Counted from the stretch's first letter, positions 7,735 to 16,908 are shown. The stretch is DNA of 64,000 bases from Arthrobacter sp. M2012083 (GCF_000281065.1 NZ_AKKK01000062.1:1-64000); one strand, 5' to 3'. The notes: generated by a model from the sequence alone, not told the origin. Translations and numbers: made by a program.

Positions 7735-8732
7735 GTGGTGGGGTCCTTCCGCATGGCTGGCCGAAGCGTTTGAAGTGCGGTGAGGTGCCGCAACGGCTCG
7801 TGGATTGCCAGGAGGAAAGCGGCCAGGGCGAGCAGCCAGTAGAGTTCTACGCGCCCCGGGCCGTCATATGTCATGGCGGTCATGGCGCCGGGGCGGGCCT
7901 GGCCCAACATGTCCGATGTTGGCTCGGCGCCTGTTCTGTGGGCGTAGGGGACGTGGAGTTGCCCTGCGATGGTTCGCAACTGCGCTTCGTCAATTCGTGA
8001 GACCGCGTCCTGTGGGTTATTGGAGGTTTTGTCCTGCACGTATCCAGCGTCAGGGTCCGCGGTTTCCTTCATCGGGCCGCCCTCACCGGTCCCGTACCCC
8101 AGTACCGCTCCCCCGGCCACATGGGTGGCATCCATGGGGGCCGGGGCCGCGGCACTGGTGTTCTCGCCGTCGCCGGCGTAGAAGACGACTGCCGGGCGAC
8201 CTGGATGTTGCTGATTTGCGGCTGCGAGCCTCTCTTTCAGGAGCTGCGCCGCGCCTGTGACGCTGCTCCCCTTGGCGTATCTGCTGTTTTGGGGTTGCAA
8301 GGTGGCCATGGCGGTTTGGAGCGCTGTTGTGTCCTGTGTGAGCGGCATGCGGACGGTTGCTTTGTTGTCGAAGGTGATGAGGGAGAACTTGGCTCCCGCG
8401 AGTTCCTTTGCGATGGCCATGACGTCCTGTTTGACCCCTGAAAGCCGGGTGCCGGTTCCGTTGTAGTCTTCGGCTGCCATGCTGGTGCTGGTGTCTACGA
8501 CGAAGTAGACGTCGAGGTCAGCGGTGGCGGTTTGGGCTTGGCCACCTGCCCAACCGGGACGCAAAGCCGCGAGCAGAAGAAGTACGACGGCGGCGCTCCG
8601 CAGGGCTGCGGGCCTCCAGGTTCGAAGCGGCTGGCTTCGAACACGCCTCATGTAGCTCCAGGCAGTGAAGCCCAGCACGGCGACGAATGCCAAGGCCAGG
8701 AGGGGCCACGCAATGATGGGGGCGAAGGTCAT
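7731..8732 (-). CDS. VWA-domain membrane protein (BatB-like)
   Basis: About 333 residues, with N-terminal membrane segments (about 5-25 and 46-60), a von Willebrand A domain with MIDAS residues D80-x-S82-x-S84 (VVDTSTSM), and a C-terminal membrane segment near YWLLALAAFLLAI. I chose the ATG at 8730-8732 because it forms an ATGA overlap with the stop of the preceding VWA gene. An in-frame ATG five codons earlier (8747) is also possible. VWA domains of this type bind metal and partner proteins at the membrane; partners here are probably the MoxR ATPase and the sister VWA. Confidence 0.88.
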   Translation of the reverse strand: MTFAPIIAWPLLALAFVAVLGFTAWSYMRRVRSQPLRTWRPAALRSAAVVLLLLAALRPGWAGGQAQTATADLDVYFVVDTSTSMAAEDYNGTGTRLSGVKQDVMAIAKELAGAKFSLITFDNKATVRMPLTQDTTALQTAMATLQPQNSRYAKGSSVTGAAQLLKERLAAANQQHPGRPAVVFYAGDGENTSAAAPAPMDATHVAGGAVLGYGTGEGGPMKETADPDAGYVQDKTSNNPQDAVSRIDEAQLRTIAGQLHVPYAHRTGAEPTSDMLGQARPGAMTAMTYDGPGRVELYWLLALAAFLLAIHEPLRHLTALQTLRPAMRKDPTT

Positions 8733-9736
8733 GGCTCCAGCCGCCATCCGAGCAGCAGCATTCCCGAGCCGGCAAGCAAGGCGATACCCAAAGGCCAGGC
8801 GGGTGTATCGGCAACCACTGCCTGCGGTGCCGCGAGGTAGCTCGTGGCCTCGGTTTCCTGCACTTTTTGGACAATGCCCGGCACGGCGGTGGGGCTGTCC
8901 AAGGTGAAGTAGGAGCCGCCGGTCCTTTCTGCTGCGGCCCTGAGCTGGGCACCGGGCTGCTCGGGTTGCTCGCCGTAGTCCATGTCGCCGGGGTTCAGGG
9001 CGTACACCTTCACGTTTTTCCCGGCGGCCAGGGCTGCGGCCTCGTCCAAGGTAAAGATCGGTGCCCCGGAAAGGAAATTATCAGTGGCCAGCACCACGGA
9101 CCGTGAGCGCTGGTTGTCTCCTAGCTGGTTGTCCCCTCGCTTGGTATCAGTTGCGCCGGTGTCGGGGAAGCTCTGTATGCAGGATGCCAGTCCGTCACCA
9201 ATGAGCGAGGAGCCTTCCCCGTTCCAGGTGCCGTCGAAGAAGGACCCGGTACCGCCGTCCAAGGCCTCCTTCGCTTGGGTGAGTTGTTCAGCGGCGTACT
9301 GGTAGTCGTCGGTGAGTGGGAAGAGTTGCACACTGCTGCTGTCGAAGATGACCATGCCGATTCTCTCGCCGTCGAACTCCTTGGCGAGGTCTTCGAATAC
9401 AGCAGCGATAGCGGCATCGGTGCTGGTCATGGACCCGGAGACGTCCAAGCACAGCACGATGTCCCTGTTCCTTATTTCCGGCTGCTCTGTTGTGCGTTGG
9501 ATGGGCCTTGCAGCTGCCGTGGCGGTCGCAGCGAGGAACACCGCGCCCAACACCACGGCGAGCGCCAAGCGGGTGCGGTGCCGACGTAATGCCTGTTGGT
9601 ATTCGGGAAGTTCAGTGAGCCGCCCACCGTGCGCGATTGGCCTGGTGCTTTGCGGACGACGGCGCCGGTACAGCCAGGTGGTGATGGTCACCGCTGCTGC
9701 CGCCAGGGGAAGTATCCACCAGTAGCTTAGTTCCAT
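8729..9736 (-). CDS. VWA-domain membrane protein (BatA-like)
   Basis: A 335-residue protein with a membrane segment at 5-23, a second at 57-77, then a VWA domain whose MIDAS begins D98-V-S100-G-S102, and a final membrane segment at about 312-330. This is the classic BatA/YeaD arrangement. The ATG overlaps the end of the upstream DUF4381-like gene by 10 bases. A small in-frame duplication, GDNQLGDNQ, interrupts the VWA domain near residue 205. Confidence 0.9.
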   Translation of the reverse strand: MELSYWWILPLAAAAVTITTWLYRRRRPQSTRPIAHGGRLTELPEYQQALRRHRTRLALAVVLGAVFLAATATAAARPIQRTTEQPEIRNRDIVLCLDVSGSMTSTDAAIAAVFEDLAKEFDGERIGMVIFDSSSVQLFPLTDDYQYAAEQLTQAKEALDGGTGSFFDGTWNGEGSSLIGDGLASCIQSFPDTGATDTKRGDNQLGDNQRSRSVVLATDNFLSGAPIFTLDEAAALAAGKNVKVYALNPGDMDYGEQPEQPGAQLRAAAERTGGSYFTLDSPTAVPGIVQKVQETEATSYLAAPQAVVADTPAWPLGIALLAGSGMLLLGWRLEP

Positions 9737-10203
9737 GCCAAGACCACCTGACGTGCGGTCTCAGCGGATTGCCTCACCGTATGGACGGGTAGCGGCGCGA
9801 ACTCGTTGGGATAGATGCCCGCCACAACTGCAGCAAGTTCCATGAGGTCATGGCGGTGGAGGTCGTCGAGGGTCATGGAGGTCACCGGCAGGCCGGTGGC
9901 TGCTGCGGCGAACTCCCGCACGAGGAAGCTGAGCCGTTGGTGGGCGTCGCGCTCCGGCAAGCGACCGGCGTCGGCGTCCAGCGCTGTGGCGCTGATTGCC
10001 GCCAGGCAGGTGGCCCGAAGTGTCTCAAGGTCAGGCACCACCGTCACCTGACGGGCTGGATCTTCGTGGACCGGCACCATCTTGCGGGCGGGCCGGAAGA
10101 TCCATACGTACCAAGCCCCGATGATGAGCACCAGAACGAGCCCAAGCCACAACCATTGTGGCTGATACTGCAGGGGCGAATAGAAGCCGGCGTCATCCTG
10201 CAC
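9727..10203 (-). CDS. DUF4381-like single-pass membrane protein
   Basis: About 158 residues: a short extracytoplasmic N-terminus, one membrane helix at about 15-35 (WLWLGLVLVLIIGAWYVWIF), then a cytoplasmic helical domain. The open frame extends much further upstream but runs through the DUF58 gene. I therefore place the start at GTG 10201-10203, which overlaps the DUF58 stop by 11 bases and has a GGGG upstream. Position and layout match the DUF4381 proteins that sit between DUF58 and VWA genes in MoxR operons. Family assignment rests mainly on context. Confidence 0.72.
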   Translation of the reverse strand: MQDDAGFYSPLQYQPQWLWLGLVLVLIIGAWYVWIFRPARKMVPVHEDPARQVTVVPDLETLRATCLAAISATALDADAGRLPERDAHQRLSFLVREFAAAATGLPVTSMTLDDLHRHDLMELAAVVAGIYPNEFAPLPVHTVRQSAETARQVVLAWN

Positions 10204-11122
10204 GAGTGCTACCCCGGGCGAAGGTTCTTGTGGTGAAGGTTCCGGAGCGGTGCTTTTCCAGGAGTGAGAAGACTGCAGCCAGGACGTTCCCGCTGGCGGT
10301 TGTTTGTTCCTCGGCGATTCCCAGCCTGTGGAACACATCTCGCCGCCCCTGGTCGCGTTTGAGCATTGCCGCAGCGTAGGCCGCTCGTACTTTGCCGTCC
10401 ACGGCCACGGACCGGGGAATTCCACGTCCCGTGCCTACGTCCGTGCTGTCTTGCACCTGGCTCCCTGCCTCACCAGTGAGCTCTGCGTCCCGGAGGGTCA
10501 GCCACAGGACTTCGTGCCGGCCTCGCAACCTGCGCATCAGGCTCTCCGTGCGGGCATCCGGCAGGAATTCGTCCGCAATGACAACAATGAGCAGGCGCCC
10601 CTTCAGGTACCTCAGCACATAGTCCAGTTGCGCTGCGATGCCACTGGCCGGACCGTCCAGGGAAGCGCTCGCATCCACTTCACGGAGCAGCCGCTCCACA
10701 TGCTCCTCGCCACTGCGCGGCGGCAGGTACTTGGACTCAACGGCGTTCCCATGCAGGAGCCCCACGTCGTCACCGTGCCGGGAAGCAAGGTACCCCAGGA
10801 CGCCGGCTGCATGAACGGCGATGTCCTTCTTGGACTCCCCGGAGAATGCCTGTGCTGCCATGTTCCTTCCGGTATCCACCAGTAACAGGACCGTGTGGCG
10901 GCGCACTGCGACATAGCGCTTGACCAGGGGTGATCCGTGCCGGGCCGTGGCTTTCCAATCGATGTCACGGACCTCGTCGCCGGGGACATACGACCGGAGT
11001 TCGTCGAAGTCCAGGCTGCGTCCTTTGAAGACCGAACCGTATTCGCCGTCAAGAAGGGTCAGTGTCCTACGGTGGGCGAAGATGAACATCTTCGACTTGA
11101 CGCGTCGGAGGAGGCTGGGCAC
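10193..11122 (-). CDS. DUF58 domain protein
   Basis: A 309-residue soluble protein. The DUF58 hallmark is at residues 30-61: GxxxxFKGRSLDFDELRSY, then PGDEVRDIDWKATAR. A degenerate VWA-like fold follows (VLLLVDTGRNM). DUF58 proteins are near-constant partners of MoxR ATPases. The start is GTG, 12 bases after the MoxR stop, so the two are probably co-translated. Biochemical activity is unknown for the family. Confidence 0.9.
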   Translation of the reverse strand: MPSLLRRVKSKMFIFAHRRTLTLLDGEYGSVFKGRSLDFDELRSYVPGDEVRDIDWKATARHGSPLVKRYVAVRRHTVLLLVDTGRNMAAQAFSGESKKDIAVHAAGVLGYLASRHGDDVGLLHGNAVESKYLPPRSGEEHVERLLREVDASASLDGPASGIAAQLDYVLRYLKGRLLIVVIADEFLPDARTESLMRRLRGRHEVLWLTLRDAELTGEAGSQVQDSTDVGTGRGIPRSVAVDGKVRAAYAAAMLKRDQGRRDVFHRLGIAEEQTTASGNVLAAVFSLLEKHRSGTFTTRTFARGSTRAG

Positions 11123-11134
11123 GTGCAGGCCCTG

Positions 11135-12142
11135 CTACGGCGTCTGGACGGATGCCAACACGGCATCGATCACGGTTTCCACGGAAATTTCCTCAACCAC
11201 TGCATCAAATCCGAGAATGATCCGGTGGCGCAAGATCCGATGTGCGAGGTTTTTGACGTCCTCAGGTATGACGTGGTCACGCCCCTTGAGCAGTGCCATG
11301 GCGCGGGCTGCCTGGCTGAAGGCGATGCTTGCCCGCGGGCTGGCACCGAATTCCACGACGTTGGCCAGCCTGGGCTCCACATACTGTGAGGCGTTGCGGG
11401 TGACGTAAGCGAGTCCCACGATGTAGCGGACGATGGCCGGATCGATGTAGACCCGGCGTACCAATTCCTGGACCTGGACTACGGCGTCAAGGGAGGCGGC
11501 CGCCGGAGGCTTCTGGTCCGCGTTGAACACTCCGGCGTCAATGCGCCGGATGACTTCCGCTTCCTCCGCAGGACTTGGATAGTCCAGAACGTCCTTGAGC
11601 ATGAACCGGTCCATCTGCGCCTCGGGAAGACGATACGTCCCTTCTTGCTCGATGGGGTTCTGCGTAGCGAGCACCAGGAAAGGCTGGGGCAAGGGGTAGG
11701 ACTCGCCGCCGATGGATGTCTGCCGTTCCTGCATCGCTTCCAGCATGGCGCTCTGGGTCTTGGCACTGGATCGGTTGATCTCGTCCAACAGGACGATGTT
11801 GGCGTGGACCGGGCCCAGTTGCGTGACAAACGTGCCTTTGACGGCGTCGAAAATCTGCGTACCGGCGATGTCGCTGGGCAGCAGGTCCGGCGTGCACTGG
11901 ATCCGGCGAAACTCTGCACTCACCGACTCCGCTATTGCTTGGGCCGCGGTGGTCTTTGCCAGGCCGGGCACACTTTCCAGCAGGACGTGGCCACCGGTCA
12001 ACAGGCCGATAACCAACGTCTCACGCAGCCTTGCCTGGCCCACCACTTTGTTTTCGAAGCTGCGTACGATGCTCCCGACGAGTTGCTGGGCACGGGCCAT
12101 GTCCGGTGCATCGATTCCGGCTACGGCTGTGATCTGTTGCAC
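11135..12142 (-). CDS. MoxR-family AAA+ ATPase
   Basis: A 335-residue AAA+ ATPase. Walker A is the MoxR variant VPGLAKTT at about 58-65, Walker B is VLLDEINRS at about 116-124, and the sensor/arginine region is ATQNPIEQEGTYRLPEAQMDRF. The frame is open further upstream, but GTG at 12140-12142 with AAGGGG nine bases before it is the best start. MoxR proteins act as chaperone-like ATPases that remodel VWA-containing partners; the downstream DUF58, DUF4381-like, VWA, VWA and TPR genes are its likely complex. It is the first gene of the operon. Confidence 0.93.
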   Translation of the reverse strand: MQQITAVAGIDAPDMARAQQLVGSIVRSFENKVVGQARLRETLVIGLLTGGHVLLESVPGLAKTTAAQAIAESVSAEFRRIQCTPDLLPSDIAGTQIFDAVKGTFVTQLGPVHANIVLLDEINRSSAKTQSAMLEAMQERQTSIGGESYPLPQPFLVLATQNPIEQEGTYRLPEAQMDRFMLKDVLDYPSPAEEAEVIRRIDAGVFNADQKPPAAASLDAVVQVQELVRRVYIDPAIVRYIVGLAYVTRNASQYVEPRLANVVEFGASPRASIAFSQAARAMALLKGRDHVIPEDVKNLAHRILRHRIILGFDAVVEEISVETVIDAVLASVQTP

Positions 12143-12257
12143 TCGTGGTCCCCTTGCTGGCGCTGATGTGAAACGGCCACTCCATCCAAGCCTTCCTGGA
12201 GCAACGCCGCAATGGGGACCCCTCCCCATGTGGTCTTCCTGGGTCTATTCTTTTGCC

Positions 12258-12461
12258 ATGCATCCGCTACCAGCCGCCTATCAGAAGTACCTTGCCTCGC
12301 AGGACCAGCACGTCATCGACGCCGTACGGCCGGTTCTCCTCCAGTCTGCAGCAGACCAACGACACGGCGTCCGCATCACCTTCAACAGGGGCCCAACCGG
12401 TCACCAAGCCCATCTGGACGAATCCATACCGTACGGGGAGATCATCGAGGACATCGACTGA
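12258..12461 (+). CDS. Small hypothetical protein, 67 aa
   Basis: This short frame lies divergent from moxR and convergent with the sugar permease gene, filling the space between them. ATG 12258 follows TATTCT by six bases with no ribosome-binding site, which suggests leaderless translation. The product is soluble and acidic at the end (YGEIIEDID), with no recognisable domain. I believe it is real because it fits the gap between two operons and has no better overlapping candidate. Confidence 0.6.
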   Translation: MHPLPAAYQKYLASQDQHVIDAVRPVLLQSAADQRHGVRITFNRGPTGHQAHLDESIPYGEIIEDID

Positions 12462-12468
12462 CGCCGAA

Positions 12469-13287
12469 CTAACCTTTCATCGCACCAGACAGGGCAAACG
12501 AATTTCCCATGCCCCGGGATACCAGCGCGTAAAGTACCAGCACAGGGACCGAATACAAGATGGAGAATGCGGCCAGCTGGCCGTAAGCGATGGCGCCGTG
12601 CTGGCCGAAGAAGCTGAAGATGGATACGGCGGCCGGTTGTTTGTCTGTGGATAGCAACAGGATGAAGGGGACGAAGAAGTTCCCCCATGCCTGGATGAAC
12701 ACGAAAATGAACACCACTCCCAGCCCCTGCCTCATCAGCGGCAGGACGATGCTACGGAGGGCCGCCATGGTGGAGGCCCCATCCACCCAGGCCGCTTCCT
12801 CCAATTCGAGAGGAACGGAATCCATGAAGTTCTTTGTCATCCAGATCGCCATGGGCAACGTGGTAGTTGCCATGAAGAAGATGGTGGCAGCCATGGAATC
12901 CAAAAACTGCAGCTGAACAAACAAGCCATAGACAGGCACCATGATGGCCGTCACGGGCAACGACGTCCCGAACAGGACCGTGTACATGAAGGGCTTGTTG
13001 AACCGTGATTGATACCTGGACAAAGGGTAGGCGGCAAGCACAGCAGCAAGCACATTCACCACAGCCGTGCCCGCGGACAACAGGAAGCTGTTTGCCAAGG
13101 GTTGAAACAACAGCTCGGGAGTCATCACCGCGCTGAAGTTCTCGATGGACGGCGCCAACGGAACCTTGGTCTGATACCCGGCTTGGGGATCGACGGCGGC
13201 CAACAGCAACCAGAGCAACGGCGCAGCAAAACAAATCCCGATGACCGTCAGGGCGATGTCCGCGCCCAACTTGGCTTTGGTTGTCAT
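12469..13287 (-). CDS. Sugar ABC transporter permease, MalG-like (CUT1)
   Basis: A 272-residue inner-membrane permease with six predicted membrane helices. The cytoplasmic EAA loop for ATPase docking is LELEEAAWVDGASTMAALR. It overlaps the companion permease by 4 bases (ATGA). It is the third gene of a three-gene importer; no ATPase gene is present, so it probably shares a general MsiK/MalK-type ATPase encoded elsewhere, as is common in actinobacteria. Confidence 0.93.
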   Translation of the reverse strand: MTTKAKLGADIALTVIGICFAAPLLWLLLAAVDPQAGYQTKVPLAPSIENFSAVMTPELLFQPLANSFLLSAGTAVVNVLAAVLAAYPLSRYQSRFNKPFMYTVLFGTSLPVTAIMVPVYGLFVQLQFLDSMAATIFFMATTTLPMAIWMTKNFMDSVPLELEEAAWVDGASTMAALRSIVLPLMRQGLGVVFIFVFIQAWGNFFVPFILLLSTDKQPAAVSIFSFFGQHGAIAYGQLAAFSILYSVPVLVLYALVSRGMGNSFALSGAMKG

Positions 13288-14153
13288 GGCCGTTGCTCCC
13301 GTAGCAGCCGCACGTACACCGCACCGAAGACCATGCCCAACAAAATCAGCACCGACGCCACAGCTGTGCCGTAGCCAATATCACCGAACTTGAATGCCTC
13401 TTGGTAAGCCAACACCGGCAACGTGGTACTGGCATTCGCGGGGCCGCCGGCAGTCATCACCCATATGAGGGTGAACACGGCCAACGTTTGAAGAGTGATG
13501 AGCATCAGGTTGGTGGCGATACTGCTCCGGATGAGCGGCAGCGTGATGAATGCTAGCCGCTGCCAGCCTCGTGCCCCATCCATGAGCGCCGCCTCTGCGA
13601 TATCCCTGGGAACGTCAGCCAGCGCTGCCCGGTAAACCAACATGGAGAAGGCCGTTCCGCGCCAGGTATTCGCCAGGACGATTGCCACAAGGGGAAATGA
13701 GTACAGCCAATCCGGGCCCACACCGCCGAAGGCTCCCACTACCTGGTTGAGTGTTCCCTCACGGTTGAAGTAGGCGTATGCGGCAAAGGCAGCCACGATC
13801 TCCGGAAGCACCCAGGCCGCCACCACAGCGGTCCCCACCCAGGATGCCATTGCCCTGCGCGAACGCGTCATCAACAGGGCAACCAGCAAGCCCAACACAT
13901 TCTGTCCCAGCACCGCCGACGCGGCGACGAAAACAACAGTGAGCCAGGCCGCCAGAGGGAAAGAATCGTCGCTGAACATCCGGACGTAATTTTCCGCACC
14001 CACCCACTGCGGGTCTTTGGCCGCCCGCCCCGACAACGCGGCGTCGGTGAACGAGGCGTAAAAGGACCACGCGACAGGAGCCAGCAGGAACAACAGGAGC
14101 AGGAGGACGGACGGGACGACGGGGAGCAGCCGCAGGAAGCGGCGCATTCTCAT
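13284..14153 (-). CDS. Sugar ABC transporter permease, MalF-like (CUT1)
   Basis: A 289-residue permease with six membrane helices and the EAA loop DIAEAALMDGARGWQRLAF. It overlaps both neighbours by 4 bases, so the binding protein and both permeases are translationally coupled. The substrate is not evident from sequence; the nearby ROK regulator points to a sugar or oligosaccharide. Confidence 0.93.
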   Translation of the reverse strand: MRMRRFLRLLPVVPSVLLLLLFLLAPVAWSFYASFTDAALSGRAAKDPQWVGAENYVRMFSDDSFPLAAWLTVVFVAASAVLGQNVLGLLVALLMTRSRRAMASWVGTAVVAAWVLPEIVAAFAAYAYFNREGTLNQVVGAFGGVGPDWLYSFPLVAIVLANTWRGTAFSMLVYRAALADVPRDIAEAALMDGARGWQRLAFITLPLIRSSIATNLMLITLQTLAVFTLIWVMTAGGPANASTTLPVLAYQEAFKFGDIGYGTAVASVLILLGMVFGAVYVRLLREQRP

Positions 14154-15505
14154 TTCTCCAGTACCTTGTCCTCACCTACCAGCTTGCGGACGGTCGCATC
14201 GTATTCAGCCGCGGCATCCTCAGGACTCTGCTTACCTGTGATGACGGACTCAGTAGCTACTTGGACGGCCGTGGAGATCCTCGGGTAATCGGCAGTCGCC
14301 GGCCGGTAATGCGTCACCTTCACCAAGTCTGAAACGTCCTTCACGAACGGGTTGGCTGCCAGATACTCAGGCTCCGATGCAACATCGGTGCGGACAGCGA
14401 TCTGGGAGTTGTTGATGTCATAGGCCAGAGCGTTCTTCTTGTTCAGCGCTGTGGTGAGGAACTGGAAGGCCAGTTCAGGGTTTTTGCTCTTCGCCCCCAC
14501 AGCCAGAGTCCAGCCACCGGACATGCTCACGCCACCTGGGTCCTGTCCCTCCTGGGTGGGGAACATTGCTACGCCCATTTCCTGCTCATAGCCGGCCCAC
14601 TCATACGCGCCGCCTTTCTGCCAGAACGACGGCGTGTAGGAACCTTCCACAGTTGCCCCAAGCTTGCCCTGTGGGAACCACTCGCCAAAAACCTTCTTCC
14701 AGACGTTCGCGTCCAGGGCTTCGGCAGGGCTCACGGCGAGCTTCTCGTCATAAAGGGTTTTCAAGAACGCCAACGAGTCGGTGAACCCTTGGGAGCCCAC
14801 CACCCACTTCTTTTCGTTCTCGTCATACAGGCTGCTGCCTGTGCCGTAGAGCAGTTCGTAGAAGCCCTGCATGACCGTACCCTCGCCGGTCCCCTTGCCT
14901 GCATACATGTTGAACGGGATCACGTTGGGATCTGCGGCCTTCATGGCGCGCGCGGCCGTCAGGATCTCGTCCCACGTTTTCGGCTGCCACGGTACCGAAA
15001 TTCCCGCCTTCTGCAGTACGGACTTGTTATACCAAATGGCCCGGGTATCAGTGCCTAGCGGCACTGCATAAATGCCGCCGTCATCCGCGCGGCCGGCTGC
15101 CTTGGCTGCTTCGTTGAACGCTCCCCAGTCGTCCCACTTCTCAAGGTAACTGTCCAGCTTGAGGAGGTAACCGGCGTCGACGTCGGACCGCACCTTGAAG
15201 GTGTCCTCATAGAAAACATCCGGCGCCGTGTCGGCGGAACGCTGAGCCAGGGCGAGCTTGGTCCCATAGTCGTCGTCATTGGCCTGGATGGGCTGAAGGT
15301 CCACGGTCACACCCGAGTTGGAAGCTTCGAATTCCTTCTTGGCGTCCTGCATGACGGTGTCCAAGGCCGTGAAAGAGTCCGTTTTCTGATAGACGATCTT
15401 CAGGGTTTTGCTCTCAGCAGCCTCAGGTGTGGGCGAACAAGACGTCGCTGCCGTTAGAACGGCAGCGACGGAGATAACAGCAGCGAACTTAACACGGCGG
15501 CGCAT
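14150..15505 (-). CDS. Sugar ABC transporter substrate-binding lipoprotein
   Basis: A 451-residue extracellular solute-binding protein of the carbohydrate (family 1) type. The N-terminus has RRRVKF, a hydrophobic stretch and a lipobox ending at Cys23 (LTAATSC), so it is anchored to the membrane outer face. The mature region contains the usual type features (DVFYEDTF, VPLGTDTRAIWYNKS, GGWTLAVGAKSKNPELA). ATG has GGAG four bases upstream. It is the first gene of the importer operon; the ROK gene lies 101 bases upstream on the same strand. Confidence 0.93.
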   Translation of the reverse strand: MRRRVKFAAVISVAAVLTAATSCSPTPEAAESKTLKIVYQKTDSFTALDTVMQDAKKEFEASNSGVTVDLQPIQANDDDYGTKLALAQRSADTAPDVFYEDTFKVRSDVDAGYLLKLDSYLEKWDDWGAFNEAAKAAGRADDGGIYAVPLGTDTRAIWYNKSVLQKAGISVPWQPKTWDEILTAARAMKAADPNVIPFNMYAGKGTGEGTVMQGFYELLYGTGSSLYDENEKKWVVGSQGFTDSLAFLKTLYDEKLAVSPAEALDANVWKKVFGEWFPQGKLGATVEGSYTPSFWQKGGAYEWAGYEQEMGVAMFPTQEGQDPGGVSMSGGWTLAVGAKSKNPELAFQFLTTALNKKNALAYDINNSQIAVRTDVASEPEYLAANPFVKDVSDLVKVTHYRPATADYPRISTAVQVATESVITGKQSPEDAAAEYDATVRKLVGEDKVLEK

Positions 15506-15586
15506 GTTGCTCCATTCAGTCGAACGTGGCTACAGCCCCCATACTTCACCGTGACACCCATGCGACGTGGCCTAGCCTTGTGGATA

Positions 15587-15610
15587 TTAAGTTGTCCTGC
15601 TTCGAACTAA
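15587..15610 (-). promoter_or_regulatory. Imperfect inverted repeat upstream of the sugar importer
   Basis: On the minus strand TTAGTT is followed after 11 bases by AACTTAA, an imperfect inverted repeat in AT-richer sequence. It overlaps the end of the ROK gene and lies about 80 bases before the binding-protein start. ROK regulators often use TTAGTT-type half sites, so it could be the operator. Low confidence. Confidence 0.3.
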
Positions 15611-16857
15611 CCTTCCAGCAGGAGCCTTTGCGCGCGCGGAGCCAGCATATGCTCCAAAACCAGGCAGGCGGCACCAATGGCGCCAACGTCTTCACCTACA
15701 CCGGTTCCCACGACTTCCAGGTCATGGATCATACGGGCAGCATTGTTCTTGTCCAGCAAATCCGGAACCCGTTCCAGGAAGTAAGGGGACATCCGCCCCC
15801 AGAATGGACCGCCAAAGACAACGCGCTCCACGTCCAGTGTGTTGGTCACTATGGAAACGGCGCGTGCCACCAACGTGGCGGACTTGTCCAGGATGGCAAT
15901 GGCTTTGGCGTCACCGGCATCTGCTTTGTCGCACAACGCGGCATAGCGTTCCTGGACTTCGGGGCCGTCCGCACCCACCCGGTGCCCTTCAAGCAAACCT
16001 GCGGCTTCGGCCTCGGCCACCAGCACCTGTGGAATGCAGGAAGACTTGACGCAGCCATGCAATCCACAATCACACTGCGGACCGTTAGGGTCCACCACGA
16101 TGTGGCCGATTTCGCCGGCATTGCCCGAAGTGCCGCGCACTACTTCGTCATTGAGCACAATGCCGCAGCCTATACCTGTTCCCATGTACATGAACACAAA
16201 ACTGCCGGCCCCACTCGCACCGCCAGCCCAGGTTTCCGCCACCGCGGCACTAGTGACGTCCTTGTCCACCAACGTTTCCATGCCGGTGGCTTCGGCCAAC
16301 GCCTCGCGGATGCGCACGCGGTTCCATCGCGTCAGGAGGGGCGGCTCCACCACGGAGCCCTCGTCGAGGTCGATCGGGCCCGGAACCGCAACACCGAGCC
16401 CGGCGATCTTGGAAGCATCGACGCCTGACTCTTCGATAAGGACATTGATCTGTTCGGCGATGCTGGTAATCACGTCGGCAGGGTCACCACCGGGGGTTGC
16501 CATCCGCGAATGCCTTACGACGTCGCCCAACAAGTCGAGGACGACAAAGGTGATGACCGCCGGGTCCAGATGCACGCCCACTGCGTACATACCCGCTGGG
16601 TTGAGGCGCAGAATGGTCCTGGGCTTGCCGGGGCCCGAGCCTTCCTTACCGGCCTCCACTATCAGCTGCTGGTCCAGGAGGCGGCGGGAGATATTCGAAA
16701 TTGTCTGTGGGGAAAGGCCCACGATCTGAGCCAGCTCAACACGGCTGAGACCGCCCGACGACCGCCGGATCGCCTCCAGGATAACGGTCAGGTTGAAGTC
16801 CCCCATGCGGGGAAGGTTGGTTCCGCGCCTCGGTGTCGGCTGCCGGATCTCAGTCAC
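15607..16857 (-). CDS. ROK-family transcriptional repressor
   Basis: A 416-residue protein with an N-terminal winged helix (residues 20-65, with GLSPQTISNISRRL as recognition helix) joined to a ROK sugar-kinase-like domain. The ROK zinc motif is C262-D-C264-G-L-H-G-C269. Start GTG has GAGGGG five bases upstream. It probably senses the sugar imported by the downstream ABC system; no kinase gene is adjacent, so it is a regulator and not a metabolic kinase. Confidence 0.93.
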   Translation of the reverse strand: MTEIRQPTPRRGTNLPRMGDFNLTVILEAIRRSSGGLSRVELAQIVGLSPQTISNISRRLLDQQLIVEAGKEGSGPGKPRTILRLNPAGMYAVGVHLDPAVITFVVLDLLGDVVRHSRMATPGGDPADVITSIAEQINVLIEESGVDASKIAGLGVAVPGPIDLDEGSVVEPPLLTRWNRVRIREALAEATGMETLVDKDVTSAAVAETWAGGASGAGSFVFMYMGTGIGCGIVLNDEVVRGTSGNAGEIGHIVVDPNGPQCDCGLHGCVKSSCIPQVLVAEAEAAGLLEGHRVGADGPEVQERYAALCDKADAGDAKAIAILDKSATLVARAVSIVTNTLDVERVVFGGPFWGRMSPYFLERVPDLLDKNNAARMIHDLEVVGTGVGEDVGAIGAACLVLEHMLAPRAQRLLLEG

Positions 16858-16908
16858 TGATGCCCCTCGTCATTGGGATGAACTTCGTTGAAGATGGTCT
16901 TTGTCTGA

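Noticed and set aside
7027..12142. MoxR/VWA operon as a defence system
   Set aside because: MoxR-VWA modules appear in some anti-phage systems, but DUF58, the two Bat-like VWA proteins and membrane anchors fit the ordinary envelope cluster, and there is no nuclease or effector.
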